64,000 nt of DNA, taken from the NCBI RefSeq assembly GCF_000069185.1, contig NC_010397.1, positions 2,418,001-2,482,000 on the forward strand, in the 5' to 3' direction. A model generated the notes under the pieces. That model worked only from the letters and a program-made list of their open reading frames with translations. It did not search any database and was not told the DNA's origin. This document shows positions 28,476-38,041 of the stretch, piece after piece; positions within the stretch are counted from its first letter, which is position 1, and each line of letters starts with the position of its first letter. The position numbers and the translations under genes were made by a program. The stretch is from Mycobacteroides abscessus ATCC 19977. GTDB taxonomy: Bacteria > Actinomycetota > Actinomycetes > Mycobacteriales > Mycobacteriaceae.

Positions 28476-29852
28476 GTGAGCGATACGTCCGATGAGTCTC
28501 GACGGCCCCGGAAACTGGATCCGGTCTCCGCCGAGGTTCAGTTCGATCGATTGGCGGCGACGGCCGGTCAGCTCCTCAAGGCGGGATCGCGAATACTGAG
28601 TCAGCGACCGACGGAGCGCGACCTGCGCCAGGTGGTGGCCAAGGAGATGCGCAGGTCATTTGCCGAACTTGGGCCCGCCTACGTCAAATTCGGCCAGCTC
28701 ATCGCCTCGTCACCGGGGATGTTCCCCGAGGACCTCTCGGCGGAGTTCCGATCGCTGCTCGATCAAGTGCCACCCGCCGACCCTCAGACGATTCGCTCCA
28801 TGTTGAGTAACGAGCTCGGCGCGTCGCCGGAGAATGTATTCGGCTCATTCGACGAGGTCCCGTTCGCGTCGGCGTCGATTGCCCAGGTGCACAGGGCGAC
28901 ATTGAAGGACGGCACCGCGGTTGTCGTGAAGATACAACGCCCCGCGATCCGCACCCGCCTCGCGGCCGACCTGCAGATTCTCAAACAGATCGCCCGGGGT
29001 CTCGAACTGACCGAGATGGGCCGGATGTCGAACATCTATGAGGTGATGCGGGACTTTGAGTCGAACCTCGCCGAGGAACTGGATTTCAGCCTGGAAGCTC
29101 GGGCCATGCGAGATTGGACCGCTGGGCTTGCGGGCTCCAGGTATGCGTCGAAGGTGCGTGTCCCCGAAATCTATTCGGATCTCTGCACCGACAAGGTGCT
29201 CACCATGGAGTATGTCGAGGGCATCAGGATTGATGATGCGGACGCGATTCGGGCGGCGGGGTTCGACGGACCCGAAGTGGTGAAGACCCTGATGCTCACA
29301 CTGTTCGATTCCGCGTTCACCGCCGGAACCTTCCATGGTGATCTGCATGCCGGGAACCTCATGGTGGATCCGCACGGACGAATCGTGTTCTTGGACTTCG
29401 GGATTGTTGGCCGCCTTGATCAGCGGACGCGCAAGACACTGCGTGAGCTGATCGGCGCACTCATCCTCGAACCCGATGACGAGGCGGCGGCGCGCACGCT
29501 GATCAAACTCGGGGCGATCGATGCCCATGCGGACCCGGCCAGGGTCGCTGAGTCACTTCGGAAGGTCACCCGCCCCATGGGTACCTCGTTGGGCAAGATC
29601 TCCTACGGGACCATCGGCCGCCAGCTCACCGCCCTGGGGCGCGAACATGACGCCATCCTTCCCAAGGAGTTCATCCTGGTCGGCAAGCAGCTGCTCTATG
29701 TCGAGCGCTACACCAAACTGCTTGCGCCCGACTGGCAGCCGGTGGGCGATCCGGAGATCCTCACCTACTTCGGCACCTTGATAGCGGAGTATCAACAGGC
29801 CCGCGAAGAAATCAAGCACAGCAAGAACGACACGGACGGGCTCGGAGAATGA
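28476..29852 (+). CDS. UbiB/ABC1-family atypical kinase (first copy)
   Basis: A 458-residue ABC1/AarF/UbiB kinase. The KxGQ-like motif appears in GPAYVKFGQLIASSPGMFPE, and the nucleotide-binding VVVKIQRPAI Lys, the catalytic HGDLHAGNLMV and the metal-binding FLDFGIVGRL are all present. Unlike ubiquinone-linked members it lacks a clear C-terminal membrane anchor. Mycobacteria use menaquinone, so a role in quinone synthesis is not assured; lipid or isoprenoid handling is possible. I choose GTG 28476 since GGGAGGGA lies about 8 nt upstream; GTG 28470 is too close. Its stop overlaps the TetR gene. A close paralogue lies at 30569-32089 on the other strand. Confidence 0.87.
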   Translation: MSDTSDESRRPRKLDPVSAEVQFDRLAATAGQLLKAGSRILSQRPTERDLRQVVAKEMRRSFAELGPAYVKFGQLIASSPGMFPEDLSAEFRSLLDQVPPADPQTIRSMLSNELGASPENVFGSFDEVPFASASIAQVHRATLKDGTAVVVKIQRPAIRTRLAADLQILKQIARGLELTEMGRMSNIYEVMRDFESNLAEELDFSLEARAMRDWTAGLAGSRYASKVRVPEIYSDLCTDKVLTMEYVEGIRIDDADAIRAAGFDGPEVVKTLMLTLFDSAFTAGTFHGDLHAGNLMVDPHGRIVFLDFGIVGRLDQRTRKTLRELIGALILEPDDEAAARTLIKLGAIDAHADPARVAESLRKVTRPMGTSLGKISYGTIGRQLTALGREHDAILPKEFILVGKQLLYVERYTKLLAPDWQPVGDPEILTYFGTLIAEYQQAREEIKHSKNDTDGLGE

Positions 29853-30565
29853 CACGTACCGCCGGTAGCCCAGCACGCTCAAGCACGCGTCCCCAGCGTG
29901 CCGAGCGGCGGACCCAGGAGGAACGCAGCGCGGCCATGCGTGGCCGGCTGCTCGATGCCACGGTGGACTGCCTGGTCAAGTATGGATACGCGGGGACCAC
30001 GACTACCCGCGTCGCGCAACGTGCCGGTGTCACGCGGGGCGCGTTGGTGCACCACTTCCAATCGAAATCCGAGCTTCTCGGAGAATCAGTGCGACACTTG
30101 GCGTTCAGGCAGGGGCAGGAGATCCTTTCCGAACTCATCGCGCTGGACCGCGACAGCGATGCCGACTTCATCAGCCGCTGCCTCGATGCGCTCTGGCGCA
30201 TGCACCAGGGGTCGATGTTCATCGCGACCATGGAACTCTGGATCGCTGCCCGCACCGATGCAGAACTATCTGCGCAGATGGATCAGTTCGAATTCATTGT
30301 GATGCAGCAATTTTCCACCCTGGGGCAATCGGTGAGCCAGACCGATGAAGAGCTGCGTGTCATTCGCAACATCACACTGACGGCGATGGATGCCGTGCGG
30401 GGAATCCTGGTCAACAGCATGACGGCGCCGCAGGAGGTTCGCGACCAACGCTGGGCCCGGGCCAAGGCGATGTTGTTGAACATCGTCGAGTCGCCCGCGG
30501 TAGGTGCACCGCTCGACTCGGCTCTGCGCACAATCGACCCCGGAAAGCTGAGCCTTTCCGACTAG
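29849..30565 (+). CDS. TetR-family regulator coupled to the UbiB kinase gene
   Basis: A 238-residue regulator with a basic, probably disordered start of about 25 residues. The helix-turn-helix is in GYAGTTTTRVAQRAGVTRGA, then LVHHFQSKSELL. The ATG overlaps the kinase TGA by 4 nt, so the two are coupled. It faces the second kinase gene tail to tail with a 3-nt gap. Shared TACATAC/GTATGTA sites upstream of this operon and in the 32090-32337 gap make it the natural candidate to control both kinases, the SRPBCC gene and the acyl-CoA dehydrogenase. The ligand is unknown; acyl-CoA or a fatty compound is a guess from the targets. Confidence 0.86.
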   Translation: MTRTAGSPARSSTRPQRAERRTQEERSAAMRGRLLDATVDCLVKYGYAGTTTTRVAQRAGVTRGALVHHFQSKSELLGESVRHLAFRQGQEILSELIALDRDSDADFISRCLDALWRMHQGSMFIATMELWIAARTDAELSAQMDQFEFIVMQQFSTLGQSVSQTDEELRVIRNITLTAMDAVRGILVNSMTAPQEVRDQRWARAKAMLLNIVESPAVGAPLDSALRTIDPGKLSLSD

Positions 30566-30568
30566 AGT

Positions 30569-32089
30569 TCAGCTGCCGCGCACCGGCTGCCGTGCCGCCG
30601 CGTCCTCCAGGCGCGACTGCTCGGCCGCAATGACCATGTTGCCGAAGTACCCGATGAACGACGGATCGGCGAGCAGTGCCCAGTCGGGGGCCAGTAGCTT
30701 CATGTAGCGCTCGACATAGAGCAGCTGTTTGGAGATCAGCACCAGCTCGCGGGGCAGCCGCACGTCGTATTCCTTGGCCAGCACGGCCAACTGCTTGCCC
30801 AACTGGCCGTACTCAATGGCCGAGAGTTTGGACTGCTGCAGCGGGCTCGTGAAGTTGGAAATCGTCTTGGCGGCAGTCGTCGAATCGGCTACCTTGCCCC
30901 GGTCGCCGATCGCGCCCAGCTTGTAGATGCCCCTGGCCACGGCCGCGTGGTCGTTCTTCACGAACAGATCGACCATGATCTCGGTGAAGATCTTGCGGCT
31001 GCGGTCGTCGATGCGCCCGACGATGCCGAAGTCGAGAAACACGATCCGGCCGTCGGAGTCCACCAACAAATTGCCGGCATGCAGATCTCCGTGGAAGAGG
31101 CCCTTGTGAAAGCCCGTTTCGAACAGTGAATAGACGATCGCCTTGACCAACGCGACGCCGTCGAAGCCTGCCGCGGCCAGCTCGGTGATGTTGTCGATGC
31201 GGATGCCTTGGACATACTCCATCGTGAGCACCCGCTCGGTGGTGTACTCCCAAAACACCTTGGGGACGCGCACCTTGTCGCCGTATTCGGTATCGGCAAG
31301 ACTGGCGATCCACTGTTCCATCGCGTGCCCCTCGGCCGCGAAATCCAGCTCTTCGTTGAGGTTCTGCTCAAAGTCCTCGACCACCTCTATGGCGTTGGTG
31401 GCCCGGCCCAGATCGGTTTTGACGATCAAGCGCGCGAGTCGCCCGATGATGCGCACGTCGGCGGCAAGCCGGGTACGGATCTTCGGGCGCTGAATCTTGA
31501 CCACCACCCGTTCACCGGATTTGAGGGTGGCGTGGTGAACCTGGGCAATGGATGCCGAGGCGAACGGATGCTCGTCGAAAGTGGCGAATATCGTTGCCGG
31601 ATCGGCACCCAACTGTTCTCGCACGGTCTGGCGAATCAACTGCGAGGAGGCCGGTGGCACCCTGTCGAGCAGTGTCCGGAACTCGTTGGAGAGTGTTTCG
31701 GGGAAGACTCCGGGGGAGGAGGCGATGAGCTGGCCGAGTTTGACGTAGGTGGGGCCCATGAGGGCGAAGGTGCGCCGCAGCTCATGCGCGGCGCGCACCT
31801 CCAGGGATCTTCCACGCCGCGGTTTGACCAGCAATCGCGCGCCCGATCCGGCCAGCCGGGAGACTGTCAGGCCAAAACGCCCGGCCTCCACGCGCAGTGG
31901 CGGCTGACGCAGTCTGACTCGCGGACGGGTGATCTCGAGATCTATCGTTGCGCCGGCAGGACGCGAATCTGCCCCCGCCGACGGTGGCTCCGAGGTAGAT
32001 TCCGGGATGACGGGCTGTTGTTTCCCGTTCTCGGACAGTTCGGCAGCGAGGGGCGCCGCGTCGTTGCCCGCGCCCTCGGGGGTGCTCAT
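30569..32089 (-). CDS. UbiB/ABC1-family atypical kinase (second copy)
   Basis: A 506-residue paralogue of the kinase at 28476-29852. All motifs are kept: GPTYVKLGQLIASSPGVFPE, VVVKIQRPKI, LFHGDLHAGNLLV and FLDFGIVGRI. It has about 55 additional N-terminal residues rich in Pro, Ser, Glu and Ala. I start at ATG 32089 (MSTPEGAGND); the frame is open to 32179, but that part would cover the operator dyad at 32104-32127 and looks non-coding. The order of the whole locus, kinase-TetR on + and kinase on -, with SRPBCC and acyl-CoA dehydrogenase genes divergent from the second kinase, suggests a regulated lipid-related module. Confidence 0.87.
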   Translation of the reverse strand: MSTPEGAGNDAAPLAAELSENGKQQPVIPESTSEPPSAGADSRPAGATIDLEITRPRVRLRQPPLRVEAGRFGLTVSRLAGSGARLLVKPRRGRSLEVRAAHELRRTFALMGPTYVKLGQLIASSPGVFPETLSNEFRTLLDRVPPASSQLIRQTVREQLGADPATIFATFDEHPFASASIAQVHHATLKSGERVVVKIQRPKIRTRLAADVRIIGRLARLIVKTDLGRATNAIEVVEDFEQNLNEELDFAAEGHAMEQWIASLADTEYGDKVRVPKVFWEYTTERVLTMEYVQGIRIDNITELAAAGFDGVALVKAIVYSLFETGFHKGLFHGDLHAGNLLVDSDGRIVFLDFGIVGRIDDRSRKIFTEIMVDLFVKNDHAAVARGIYKLGAIGDRGKVADSTTAAKTISNFTSPLQQSKLSAIEYGQLGKQLAVLAKEYDVRLPRELVLISKQLLYVERYMKLLAPDWALLADPSFIGYFGNMVIAAEQSRLEDAAARQPVRGS

Positions 32090-32103
32090 GAGCGCCACTG
32101 TAA

Positions 32104-32127
32104 TACATACGAGCACAGTTGTATGTA
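32104..32127. promoter_or_regulatory. Operator-like dyad TACATAC-n10-GTATGTA
   Basis: Perfect 7-bp arms, TACATAC at 32104-32110 and GTATGTA at 32121-32127, 15 nt upstream of the second UbiB kinase start. Together with the site at 32255-32279 it frames the divergent promoter region. It probably binds the TetR protein encoded at 29849-30565. Confidence 0.6.
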
Positions 32128-32254
32128 ACGTGCGCCGGGCTACCGCTGAGTAGCTGTCGAATCCCGCGCCAACACCCACAGGCCTGTCGGTATTTCACCC
32201 ATGTATACCTGCAATTTGTCGGCGCAATAGGCCAGATCTGCGGAAATTGCATCT

Positions 32255-32279
32255 TACATACACGAGGGTATGTATGTTA
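32255..32279. promoter_or_regulatory. Operator-like dyad TACATAC-n6-GTATGTA
   Basis: TACATAC at 32255-32261 and GTATGTA at 32268-32274 are perfect arms with 6-nt spacing; the right arm extends as GGTATGTATGTTA (32267-32279), identical to the reverse complement of 28407-28419. It lies about 60 nt before the SRPBCC gene. Confidence 0.62.
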
Positions 32280-32337
32280 CGTTCGAAACCGTTGGCAACA
32301 ATCCGTATCAGACCACTGACAAAGGAGTCTTTCGCCC

Positions 32338-32814
32338 ATGTCTGAGCTGCACTCCAGCATCGACCTCCCGTACAGCATCGACAAGCTCTGGTCGGTGTTG
32401 CCGGACCTCAACAAGTACGACGAATGGATGACCATTCACACCGGATTCAAGGGCGACGTACCCGCGATCGAGGACATCAAGGTCGGCACCAAGTTCTCCG
32501 AGATCGTGACCCTGATGGGCATGGCGAACACCGTCGAATGGACTGTGCAGGAGTTCACCCCGGCCGACGAGGTGCTGTCCGCCAAGCGGGGTGCCTTCAA
32601 GCTGGGCGGCACCGGTATGGCGGGGGTCGAGGCCGTCATCAAGTCCAGCGTCGAAGAGATCGACGCCGACAACACCCGCGTGAACGTGGACTCGTCCTTC
32701 ACCGGTCAGATGCTGACCGGAGCGATCGGTACCGCCATCGACAAGGCGGTGCAGGAGGAACTCGAAAACTCTGTTGCCCGGCTCAAGGAATTGCTGGCCA
32801 AGGAGCTCGGGTAG
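32338..32814 (+). CDS. SRPBCC / polyketide-cyclase-like protein
   Basis: A 158-residue single START-like domain. ELHSSIDLPYSIDKLWSVLP opens with the usual strand and helix of the family, and the long C-terminal helix (GTAIDKAVQEELENSVARLK) closes the hydrophobic cavity. CAAAGGAG lies 11 nt before ATG 32338. The acyl-CoA dehydrogenase gene begins 47 nt downstream, so they are likely one operon under the dyads at 32104-32279. The ligand is not known; pairing with an acyl-CoA dehydrogenase suggests a hydrophobic acyl substrate. Confidence 0.82.
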   Translation: MSELHSSIDLPYSIDKLWSVLPDLNKYDEWMTIHTGFKGDVPAIEDIKVGTKFSEIVTLMGMANTVEWTVQEFTPADEVLSAKRGAFKLGGTGMAGVEAVIKSSVEEIDADNTRVNVDSSFTGQMLTGAIGTAIDKAVQEELENSVARLKELLAKELG

Positions 32815-32861
32815 TCGCCCGCGTCCGCACGAACCACTTTCACGGAAAGAAAGCAGGACAC

Positions 32862-34148
32862 ATGCTCGACTGGTCACCCATCGACCTAGCGGTGCGCGAC
32901 GCCGTTCGACAGTTCATCGACAAAGAGGTGCGCCCGCACGTGGATGCCCTGGAGTCCGGAGAGATGGAGCCGTACCCCATCATCCGGAAGATGTTCGCCA
33001 CCTTCGGCATTGACGCTCTCGCCAAGGAGGGGCTGCAGAAGCAAATCGAGAAGAAGAAGGCCCGCGAGGCCGCACTCGCAGCGGGAGAGCAGCCCGCGGA
33101 ATCCAAGAAGTCCGACGGCGGCGGGGCCATGGGACTCGCCGGCGGATCGGCCGGCATGGGCTTCGTCCTCACCAGCGAGATCTCGCGAGTCTGCATGGGT
33201 CTGGTCACCGGTATGGGCGTCAGCATGGGACTGACGGTGCCGACGATCGCTTCACGCGGCACCGCAGCGCAGATGGAGTGCTGGCTGCCCGAACTGGTCA
33301 CCTACGAGAAGGTGGGTGCCTGGGCCATCACCGAACCCGATTCGGGCTCGGACGCGTTCGGCGGCATGAAGACCTACGTGACACGCGACGGTGAGGACTA
33401 CATCCTCAACGGCCAGAAGACCTTCATCACCAACGGCCCCGACGCGGATGTGATTGTGGTCTACGCGAAGCTGAACGAAGGCGCCGGAAAGGATTCCGTT
33501 GATCCGCGGGATCGCAAGGTGCTCACCTTCGTGCTGGACAAGGGCATGGAAGGCTTCACGCAGTCGAAACCCTTCCGCAAGATGGGTATTCACAGCTCCC
33601 GCACCGGCCAGCTGTTCTTCGAGAACGTGCGATTGGGCAAGGACCGGCTGCTCGGCGAGACCGAGACCAATGATCAAGGCGACGGTCGCGACAGTGCGCG
33701 TGCCAACTTCTCGATGGAACGCATCGGAGTGGCGGCACTGGCGCTCGGTGTCATCGAGGAGTGCCTGCGCTTGTCGCTGGACTATGCCAAGTCGCGCACC
33801 TTGTGGGGCAAGGAGATCGCTCAGTTCCAGCTCATCCAGCTCAAACTGGCCAAGATGGAGGTGGCCCGGCTCAACGTGCGCAACATGCTGTTCCATGCCA
33901 TCGAGAGCCTGTCGGAGAACAAGACGCCTTCTCTGGCCGAGGCCTCGGCGATCAAGCTCTACTGTTCGGAGGCGGCCACCGACGTCGCGATGGACGCCGT
34001 GCAACTCTTCGGCGGCAACGGCTACATGACCGAGTACCGCGTCGAACAACTCGCGCGTGACGCCAAGTCCCTGATGATTTACGCCGGCAGCAACGAGGTG
34101 CAGATCACCCACATAGCCAAGGGGTTGTTGGCGGACAAAGCGCGGTAA
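32862..34148 (+). CDS. Acyl-CoA dehydrogenase, IVD/LCAD-type active site
   Basis: A 428-residue FAD enzyme that introduces a 2,3-double bond in acyl-CoA. Conserved blocks: WAITEPDSGSDAFGGMKT (FAD contacts), YILNGQKTFITNG, and the end motif IYAGSNEVQITHIAKG. At the usual catalytic Glu position this end motif has Ala (YAG instead of YEG), while SMERIG near residue 286 carries a Glu where isovaleryl- and long-chain dehydrogenases keep their base; the enzyme is therefore probably active with the alternative base. A charged, Ala-rich insertion (about residues 63-95) is unusual. ATG 32862 is used; the open frame upstream overlaps the SRPBCC gene and is not conserved. Confidence 0.87.
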   Translation: MLDWSPIDLAVRDAVRQFIDKEVRPHVDALESGEMEPYPIIRKMFATFGIDALAKEGLQKQIEKKKAREAALAAGEQPAESKKSDGGGAMGLAGGSAGMGFVLTSEISRVCMGLVTGMGVSMGLTVPTIASRGTAAQMECWLPELVTYEKVGAWAITEPDSGSDAFGGMKTYVTRDGEDYILNGQKTFITNGPDADVIVVYAKLNEGAGKDSVDPRDRKVLTFVLDKGMEGFTQSKPFRKMGIHSSRTGQLFFENVRLGKDRLLGETETNDQGDGRDSARANFSMERIGVAALALGVIEECLRLSLDYAKSRTLWGKEIAQFQLIQLKLAKMEVARLNVRNMLFHAIESLSENKTPSLAEASAIKLYCSEAATDVAMDAVQLFGGNGYMTEYRVEQLARDAKSLMIYAGSNEVQITHIAKGLLADKAR

Positions 34149-34189
34149 ATCGACTCGACACGCGCGCACCCCCGTATCAAGCTGGGGCG

Positions 34190-35023
34190 ATGCGGGCGCA
34201 CCTTCACGAGGATGTGGCGGAGTACTGGGCCGCGGTCGGCTCGCTGTACTCCGCCGATCCCGTGTTACACACCCTTGAGCTCCACGTCGCGGCGCGGCTT
34301 CGGCATGTGGACCCCGATGCCGCTCGGGTTCTGGTGACGGTCACCGACCACGAGTGTCTCGTGGGCGCCGCGCTCGGCACCGATCAGGGACTTATCTGCA
34401 ATGCTGTCCCCGCTGCGGGAGTTGGCATGACAGTGAAACTATTGGCAGACAACGCTATTCAGTTGCCCTCGGTGCGTGGATCGCGTGAAGTGACCTTGGC
34501 GGTGGCCGACGCCTGGATATCGGCCACCGGAGCCACGGTCCGCGCCACCACTGATGAGCGGCTCTATCGCCTTGTGGACCTCGTACTGCCCCGTGTGCCG
34601 GGTGACTCCCGGCTGATTGCCGCGGGCTCGTCCGAGGCTCTGGTGCCGTGGAGCATCGAATACGGCACGGAGACGTTCGGCATCCAGAAGCCCGCCGCCG
34701 AGGTGCGCCGTTGGCTCGCGGGGTCCTACCAATTGGGAGATGTCTACCTACAGTGGGAACGAGGCGGGACACCGGTCGCGATGGCGGGTGTGCGGGCGCC
34801 CATCGCCGGGGTGTCCCGAATCGGCCCCGTCTACACCCCGCCGCCGTACCGGGGCCAGGGCTACGGCAGCGCAGTCACCGCGGCCGCCTGCGAATGGGCC
34901 TACCGGGCAGGGGCCGAAGAGGTTGTTCTGACCACTGACCTGGACAACCCGACCTCCAATTCGATATATCGCAAGCTCGGATTCCGGGCAGTCTCCGATT
35001 CGGTGATCGTCGAGTTCACCTGA
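34190..35023 (+). CDS. GNAT-family acetyltransferase
   Basis: A 277-residue protein with a C-terminal GNAT domain. Acetyl-CoA-binding motif A is seen in IGPVYTPPPYRGQGYGSAVT (R/Q-G-x-G-x pattern), and the last part, LTTDLDNPTSNSIYRKLGFR, is the classic B motif. The N-terminal 130 residues are a less conserved extension that may form a second, degenerate GNAT fold. The substrate is unknown. It lies 41 nt after the acyl-CoA dehydrogenase and 39 nt before secA2. This is the last gene of the accessory block; secA2 marks the return to M. tuberculosis gene order. Confidence 0.84.
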   Translation: MRAHLHEDVAEYWAAVGSLYSADPVLHTLELHVAARLRHVDPDAARVLVTVTDHECLVGAALGTDQGLICNAVPAAGVGMTVKLLADNAIQLPSVRGSREVTLAVADAWISATGATVRATTDERLYRLVDLVLPRVPGDSRLIAAGSSEALVPWSIEYGTETFGIQKPAAEVRRWLAGSYQLGDVYLQWERGGTPVAMAGVRAPIAGVSRIGPVYTPPPYRGQGYGSAVTAAACEWAYRAGAEEVVLTTDLDNPTSNSIYRKLGFRAVSDSVIVEFT

Positions 35024-35062
35024 CAGTGCTCATCGGGGGCCTCCTGGCCCCTGACGTACCGT

Positions 35063-37387
35063 GTGCATGTGCGCAAGTCGAACACCGCCTCACGGTTCAC
35101 CGGGAAGTTCTGGAAGCTGCTCGGTGCCGCTACCGACAAGAACCAAAGCCAGTCGCTGGCCCTCGTGGACGCCTCGAAGAAGTATGACGAGAAGGCCAAG
35201 GACCTCACCGACGAGCAGCTCACCAAGGCGGCGAAGAAACTCGATCTCACCGAGGGCCTCGAGTCCAAGGACATCGGCCAGTTCCTCGCGATCGTGCGTG
35301 AGGCCGCCGAACGCACCATCGACGAGCGCCCATTCGACGTTCAGCTGCTGGGTGCGCTGCGCATGCTGGACGGCGACGTCATCGAGATGGCCACGGGTGA
35401 GGGCAAGACCTTGACCGGTGCGATCACCGCCGCCGGATACGCGCTGGGCGGGCGCAGTGTGCACGTCATCTCCGTCAACGACTACCTGGCCCGGCGCGAC
35501 GCCGAATGGATGGGGCCGTTCCTGGAGCGCATGGGCCTGACGGTCGGGTGGATCACCGAGGAATCGACCGCCGAGGAGCGCCGCAAGGCCTACGCCTGCG
35601 ACGTCACCTACGGGTCGGTCAACGAAATCGGTTTCGACGTGCTGCGTGACCAGCTGGCCATTGACGTCGACGACCTGGTGTCGCCGAGCCCCGACGTGGC
35701 CGTGGTCGACGAGGCCGACTCGGTGCTCGTGGACGAGGCACTGGTTCCCCTGGTGCTGGCGGGTACCAGCCATCGGGAAGCGCCGAGCTCTGAGGTCATC
35801 GAAGCGGTACGCGAGCTGATCGCCGGAGAGGACTACGAGGCCGACAACGATCGCCGCAATATCTTCCTCACCGACACCGGTGCCCGGAAGCTGGAGAAGC
35901 AGCTGGGAAATATCGACCTGTATTCCGAACATCATGTCGGAACCACCCTGACCGAGGTCAACGTCGCGCTGCACGCCCATGTGCTCCTGGAGCGCGATGT
36001 CCACTACATCGTGCGCGACGGCGCCGTGCATCTCATCAACTCCTCACGCGGGCGCATCGCGGCCCTGCAGCGCTGGCCCGACGGCCTGCAAGCGGCCGTC
36101 GAAGCCAAAGAAGGAATCGAAACCACCGATACCGGTGAGGTTCTCGACACCATCACCGTGCAGGCGCTCATCAACCGCTACCCGCGGGTCAGCGGCATGA
36201 CCGGTACAGCGCTCGCGGCCGGCGAACAGCTGCGGCAGTTCTACAAACTGGGTGTCTCACCGATCCCGCCCAACACGCCGAACATTCGTGAAGACCAGCC
36301 CGACCGCGTGTACATCACCGAGGCAAGCAAGAACGACGCCATCGTCGCGCATATCGCCGAGATCCACGCCACCGGTCAGCCGGTGCTCGTCGGCACCCAT
36401 GACGTCGCCGAATCCGAGGCGCTGCATCACCGTCTGGTGCGGGCCGGAGTTCCCGCGGTGGTGCTGAACGCCAAGAACGATGCCGAAGAAGCCCGCGTCA
36501 TCGCCGAGGCCGGAGCCCTCAAGGCCGTCACGGTGTCGACGCAGATGGCCGGCCGGGGTACCGATATCCGCCTCGGCGGCTCCGATGAGACCGACTACGA
36601 CGCCGTCGTCGAGGCTGGCGGGCTGCACGTCGTCGGCACCGGGCGGCACCGCACCGAACGACTCGACAACCAGTTGCGTGGACGCGCGGGGCGCCAGGGC
36701 GACCCGGGATCGTCGGTCTTCTTCTCCAGCTGGGAGGACGAGGTGGTTGTGGCACATCTGGATTCGGCCAAGCTGCCCACCGAAACCGATGAGAACGGTC
36801 GGATAGTCAGCCCCAAGGCGGGCGGCCTCATCGACCACGCCCAGCGCGTGGCCGAGGGCGCGATGCTTGACCTGCACGCCAACACCTGGCGATACAACCA
36901 ACTGATCGCTCAGCAGCGTGCGATCATTTCCGATCGCCGGGATACCTTGTTGCGCACCGACACCGCCCGCAAGGAGCTTCAGGAGCGCTCCCCGGAGCGC
37001 TATGACGAGCTGGCCGAGGAACTTTCCGAAGAGTGGCTGGAGCGCATCTCGCGGCAGATCATGCTGTATCACCTGGATCGGGGCTGGGCCGACCATCTGG
37101 CCTACCTCTCGGACGTGCGCGAGAGCATTCACCTGCGCGCACTGGGACGCCAGAACCCGATCGACGAATTCCACCGGCTGGCTGTCGATGCCTTCGCGTC
37201 GCTGGCCGCCGACGCCGTGGAGGCCGCCCAGCAGACCTTCGAGACCGCGAATCTGGTTGACGAGGAACAGGGATTGGATCTGTCGAAGCTCGCCCGGCCG
37301 ACCTCGACGTGGACGTACATGATCCACGACGACCCGCGCAAGAACGACAGCCTCTCGATCCTGAACCTGCCCGGCGTCTTCAGCTGA
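35063..37387 (+). CDS. secA2: Accessory Sec translocase ATPase SecA2
   Basis: A 774-residue ATPase of the mycobacterial accessory secretion pathway, which exports a subset of proteins and works with SecYEG. Motif [10 protein letters not shown], the DEAD-type [21 protein letters not shown]-type [17 protein letters not shown] and [15 protein letters not shown] are intact. Compared with SecA1 it is short and ends at LNLPGVFS with no zinc-binding C-terminus, as typical of SecA2. The GTG at 35063 is used; GTG 35069 is also possible. Downstream genes follow the M. tuberculosis order Rv1822-Rv1830, supporting the SecA2 assignment over SecA1. Confidence 0.95.
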   Translation: MHVRKSNTASRFTGKFWKLLGAATDKNQSQSLALVDASKKYDEKAKDLTDEQLTKAAKKLDLTEGLESKDIGQFLAIVREAAERTIDERPFDVQLLGALRMLDGDVIEMATGEGKTLTGAITAAGYALGGRSVHVISVNDYLARRDAEWMGPFLERMGLTVGWITEESTAEERRKAYACDVTYGSVNEIGFDVLRDQLAIDVDDLVSPSPDVAVVDEADSVLVDEALVPLVLAGTSHREAPSSEVIEAVRELIAGEDYEADNDRRNIFLTDTGARKLEKQLGNIDLYSEHHVGTTLTEVNVALHAHVLLERDVHYIVRDGAVHLINSSRGRIAALQRWPDGLQAAVEAKEGIETTDTGEVLDTITVQALINRYPRVSGMTGTALAAGEQLRQFYKLGVSPIPPNTPNIREDQPDRVYITEASKNDAIVAHIAEIHATGQPVLVGTHDVAESEALHHRLVRAGVPAVVLNAKNDAEEARVIAEAGALKAVTVSTQMAGRGTDIRLGGSDETDYDAVVEAGGLHVVGTGRHRTERLDNQLRGRAGRQGDPGSSVFFSSWEDEVVVAHLDSAKLPTETDENGRIVSPKAGGLIDHAQRVAEGAMLDLHANTWRYNQLIAQQRAIISDRRDTLLRTDTARKELQERSPERYDELAEELSEEWLERISRQIMLYHLDRGWADHLAYLSDVRESIHLRALGRQNPIDEFHRLAVDAFASLAADAVEAAQQTFETANLVDEEQGLDLSKLARPTSTWTYMIHDDPRKNDSLSILNLPGVFS

Positions 37388-37443
37388 CGACAGGCCGCCC
37401 ATTTGCGCGGGGTATCGCTTCGCGAATATGAGAGGCTGGCCGG

Positions 37444-38040
37444 ATGGGAACCGCGGAACCGTCCACCGGAGACGACCGGATAGTGACGGTCCCCAACCTG
37501 CTGAGCGTCATTCGGCTGGCATTCATCCCACTGTTCCTGTACCTGCTGCTGGTCAGGCATGCCGACGGGTGGGCGGTGGCCATCTTGATGCTCAGCGGGT
37601 TCACCGACTGGGCCGACGGCAAGATCGCCCGGCTGATGAATCAGTCGTCGCACCTCGGGACACTGCTGGATCCGGCCGCGGATCGCCTCTACATGGTGAC
37701 CACGCCGATAGCCTTCGCCATCCGGGACATCGTGCCATGGTGGATCGTGATCACCCTGCTGGCACGCGATCTCATTCTCACCCTGGGGCTACCCGTCGTG
37801 CGCCGACGTGGAATCGAGGCACTGCCGGTCATCTACATCGGCAAGGCCGCCACCTTCGCACTGATGTCGGCATTTCCGCTCATCCTGATCGGTGAATGGG
37901 ACTCCTTGTGGGGCAGAGTGATCGGTCCATGCGGGTGGGCGTTCCTCATCTGGGGCTTGGGCATGTACTTGTGGACGTTCGTGCTCTACGTCGCGCAGAT
38001 CGTGATGATCGTGCGACGACTGCCGAAGGTGGACACCTGA
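37444..38040 (+). CDS. pgsA2: CDP-alcohol phosphatidyltransferase (PgsA2 position)
   Basis: A 198-residue membrane enzyme of phospholipid synthesis. The CDP-alcohol phosphotransferase motif runs DWADGKIARLMNQSSHLGTL and then LDPAADR, with the four metal-binding Asp residues. Four or five membrane segments can be seen (LAFIPLFLYLLL, IVITLLARDLILTLGL and others). It corresponds to Rv1822, named PgsA2; whether it makes phosphatidylglycerol phosphate or cardiolipin is debated, so the exact reaction is left open. It is followed after 1 nt by the first DUF881 gene and is probably co-transcribed with it. Confidence 0.9.
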   Translation: MGTAEPSTGDDRIVTVPNLLSVIRLAFIPLFLYLLLVRHADGWAVAILMLSGFTDWADGKIARLMNQSSHLGTLLDPAADRLYMVTTPIAFAIRDIVPWWIVITLLARDLILTLGLPVVRRRGIEALPVIYIGKAATFALMSAFPLILIGEWDSLWGRVIGPCGWAFLIWGLGMYLWTFVLYVAQIVMIVRRLPKVDT

Positions 38041-38041
38041 C

